Shown here piece after piece: positions 62,393 through 64,000 of a stretch of DNA of 64,000 bases. Location of the stretch: assembly GCF_040214835.1 (NCBI RefSeq), contig NZ_CP157874.1, positions 2,050,001-2,114,000 on the forward strand, in the 5' to 3' direction. This DNA is from Pseudomonas asiatica (GTDB lineage Bacteria; Pseudomonadota; Gammaproteobacteria; Pseudomonadales; Pseudomonadaceae). Position numbers and translations under genes: made by a program. The notes beneath the pieces are model-generated. The model ran no database searches and had not been told where the DNA came from. It was given only the letters and a program-made list of their open reading frames with translations. Positions within the stretch are counted from its first letter, which is position 1. The number at the start of each line of letters is the position of its first letter.

Positions 62393-62526
62393 CGGTATCG
62401 TTCCGGATTCGTAAAAACCGAAGTATAACCGCTGAAAATACGAATTTTCCGGATGTGTTGCGCTCTTTAGAATGCGACTCCATCAGGCGCCGTGTGCGCC
62501 GCCGGAACATGAAAAGCGAGGAACCC

Positions 62527-62766
62527 ATGCTGCAACTAAAATCCATCGGCACGCCGCTGGTGCTGGCCTTGGCCCTGTTCACCCTGGCCGGTTGCGAGCA
62601 GGCCGAGAAATCCGCCCAGCAGATGCTCGACCAGGCCGCACAGTCGGCCAAGCAGGCCATCGACGACACCAACAAGGCCGCCCAGCAGGCGTTGAGCGAG
62701 GCCATCGGCAGCGAAGGGCAAAAGCCCAAGGACGCCGACAAGAAAGAAGACACCCAGGAAATCTGA
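62527..62766 (+). CDS. Small helical lipoprotein upstream of terC
   Basis: The 79-residue protein has a lipobox LAGC (Cys22) and a mature region that is Ala/Lys/Gln-rich and helical (QAEKSAQQMLDQAAQSAKQA), resembling Lpp-like or stress-induced coiled-coil lipoproteins. I chose ATG 62527 with GAGG 7 bases upstream over an ATG six codons earlier that would contain that site. It is 29 bases before the TerC gene and probably co-transcribed. Function unknown. Confidence 0.7.
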   Translation: MLQLKSIGTPLVLALALFTLAGCEQAEKSAQQMLDQAAQSAKQAIDDTNKAAQQALSEAIGSEGQKPKDADKKEDTQEI

Positions 62767-62795
62767 CCCCCAACCGCTGCTGCAGGATTTGAACA

Positions 62796-63548
62796 ATGGA
62801 ATACTTGCTGGAACTCGTCGCTAGCCCTACCGCCTGGGTTGCCCTGGCTACGCTGGTAGCCATGGAAGTCGTGTTGGGCATCGACAACCTGATCTTCATC
62901 TCCATCCTGACCAACAAGCTGCCGGTGGAGTACCGCTCCAAGGCGCGCCGTATTGGTATCAGCATGGCCTTGGTCATGCGCCTGGCCTTGCTCAGCACGG
63001 TGGCCTGGATCGTCCAGCTGACCGACCCGGTGTTCGAAGTGTTCGGCAATGCCTTCTCCTGGAAGGACGTGATCCTGATTGCCGGTGGCCTGTTCCTGCT
63101 GTGGAAGGCGACCAAGGAAATCCATGAGAACGTCGACCCGCACGGGGCCAAGGAAGAAGCCAAGGTGTCGTCGACGGTTACCCTGGGCTTTGCCGCGGCG
63201 ATCTTCCAGATCCTGTTGCTGGACATCGTCTTCTCGGTCGACAGCATCATCACCGCCGTGGGCATGACCGAGCACCTGCCGATCATGATCATTGCCGTTA
63301 TCACTGCCGTGATCGTCATGATGGTGGCCGCCGACCCGTTGGCCAACTTCATCAACGACAACCCGACCGTGGTGATGCTGGCCCTGGGCTTCCTGATCAT
63401 GATCGGCATGACGCTGATCGCCGAAGGTTTCGGCGCCCATGTACCGAAGGGTTATGTGTACGCGGCCATGGCCTTCTCGACGGCGATCGAGATCCTCAAC
63501 ATCCTGGCCCGTCGGGCGCGGTTGAAGCGCGAAGCGGCTGAAGGTTGA
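62796..63548 (+). CDS. TerC/Alx-family membrane protein
   Basis: The 250-residue integral membrane protein of the TerC family has about seven helices and two acidic family motifs, [17 protein letters not shown] near residues 22-38 and [18 protein letters not shown] near 140-157. Acidic residues in these helices fit divalent metal binding. Relatives in E. coli and Bacillus export manganese or supply it to exoenzymes. I saw no yybP-ykoY manganese riboswitch in the short leader. It ends in a basic tail. Confidence 0.9.
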   Translation: MEYLLELVASPTAWVALATLVAMEVVLGIDNLIFISILTNKLPVEYRSKARRIGISMALVMRLALLSTVAWIVQLTDPVFEVFGNAFSWKDVILIAGGLFLLWKATKEIHENVDPHGAKEEAKVSSTVTLGFAAAIFQILLLDIVFSVDSIITAVGMTEHLPIMIIAVITAVIVMMVAADPLANFINDNPTVVMLALGFLIMIGMTLIAEGFGAHVPKGYVYAAMAFSTAIEILNILARRARLKREAAEG

Positions 63549-63573
63549 TGCAAGAAAAGCGGGGCGCTTGCGC

Positions 63574-63663
63574 CCCATTCGCGGGTGAACCCGCTCCCAC
63601 AGGTCCCCGCCACTTCTGAAGGCAGTGGAGGGCCTTGTGGGAGCGGGTTCACCCGCGAATGGG
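63574..63663. repeat. REP-like inverted repeat, 'TTCGCGGGTGAACCCGC' type
   Basis: Arms CCCATTCGCGGGTGAACCCG..CTCCCACAGG (63574-63603) and the reverse complement (63634-63663, one mismatch) lie at the convergent end of the TerC gene and the small membrane-protein gene. Confidence 0.9.
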
Positions 63664-63680
63664 CCTCCGAAAGCTCTGAA

Positions 63681-63857
63681 TCAGTGCACCCCGGCATGCC
63701 GCCGCGTCCGGCGCACAGGCTGTGGCTTGGCGGGGGCCTGCGGTGGCAGGTGGTGGTGGGAGTGACGCCGCACGATACGCAGTACACCCCATAGCATGGC
63801 GGCTGCAACGCTCAGCCACATGCCCACCAGCATGAGGATTGCCATGGTCAGGCTCAT
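63681..63857 (-). CDS. 58-residue single-pass membrane protein with His/Arg-rich tail
   Basis: ATG 63857 follows GGAGG by 6-7 bases, better placed than an ATG four codons earlier. One hydrophobic helix (MAILMLVGMWLSVAAAMLWG) is followed by a basic and histidine-rich cytosolic tail (RRHSHHHLPP, later RRTRRHAGVH). No family is recognised. The remaining 143 bases to the window end hold no gene I can support. Confidence 0.55.
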   Translation of the reverse strand: MSLTMAILMLVGMWLSVAAAMLWGVLRIVRRHSHHHLPPQAPAKPQPVRRTRRHAGVH

Positions 63858-64000
63858 CTGTGCCTCCATCTCTACGGGCCGCGCTCGGTCGCCGACGCTG
63901 GCCTTCCAGACACTGCTTTAGTCTAGTCTCTCGCCTGTGACGTTCCATTGACCAAAGGTCTATTGCTTGGTCCGATTTGCTCCTAACCGGTGTCGGACTA

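Noticed and set aside
62767..62795. Manganese (yybP-ykoY) riboswitch before the TerC gene
   Set aside because: The leader between the lipoprotein and TerC genes is only 29 bases and the upstream gene is coding, leaving no room for the aptamer.

Overview
The window is a stretch of GC-rich gammaproteobacterial chromosome. Protein content, codon use and two families of interspersed palindromes (about 16 REP-like loci sharing the core TGTRGGAGCGG) point to the Pseudomonas putida group. From memory, the order cysI - metH - cti - nfuA - SCO - azlCD - polB - aroQE - czcCBA - TonB receptors - terC resembles the corresponding region of P. putida KT2440. There are no rRNA, tRNA, phage or CRISPR features.

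Region 1 (1-15.3 kb) is mostly housekeeping: a partial LLM-type oxidoreductase with dkgB, cysI with its DUF934 partner and a clear terminator, an orphan periplasmic binding protein, B12-dependent methionine synthase (metH), the periplasmic fatty-acid cis/trans isomerase (cti), a membrane acyltransferase, nfuA, and a SCO/PCu(A)C copper-delivery pair. Region 2 (15.3-24.4 kb) holds an azlCD-AraC operon; a compact three-gene operon (YqcI/YcgG-family protein, LysE-type exporter, SGNH-like protein) divergent from a LysR regulator; and DNA polymerase II. Region 3 (24.4-28.9 kb) is one 1,495-residue protein with leucine-rich repeats and a C-terminal NEL-like E3 ubiquitin ligase domain.

Region 4 (29.1-38 kb) is the most interesting block. 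A secreted EGKCG-repeat precursor that also carries two EF-hands is followed by a DUF692/MNIO maturase and a DUF2063 partner, the signature of a copper-binding modified-peptide ('HvfA/bufferin') pathway. Across an IS110-family insertion lie a DoxX protein and a ferric-reductase-like membrane protein, then an OmpR/EnvZ-type two-component system, a DUF2790 protein and a periplasmic thioredoxin. A direct repeat TGTAT-N5-TGTAT (last half TGTAC in one copy) sits upstream of the precursor, upstream of the ferric-reductase/DoxX pair, and in the intergenic region of the two-component system. The whole block therefore looks like one regulon controlled by that system.

Region 5 (38-52.9 kb) has a second aroE/aroQ pair behind a perfect 21-bp palindrome, a czcCBA heavy-metal efflux operon behind a CusR/CopR-like box, an MHS-family transporter, a DUF2946 protein with a TonB-dependent receptor, an orphan ParA, and a membrane diguanylate cyclase. 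Region 6 (53-61.5 kb) is a corrinoid-uptake locus. One cobalamin riboswitch precedes a BtuFCD-like ABC transporter that continues into an OprD-family porin; a second precedes a siderophore-receptor-like TonB-dependent protein. Uptake fits the B12-dependent MetH encoded nearby. The window ends with nhaR, a small lipoprotein, a TerC protein and a small membrane protein.
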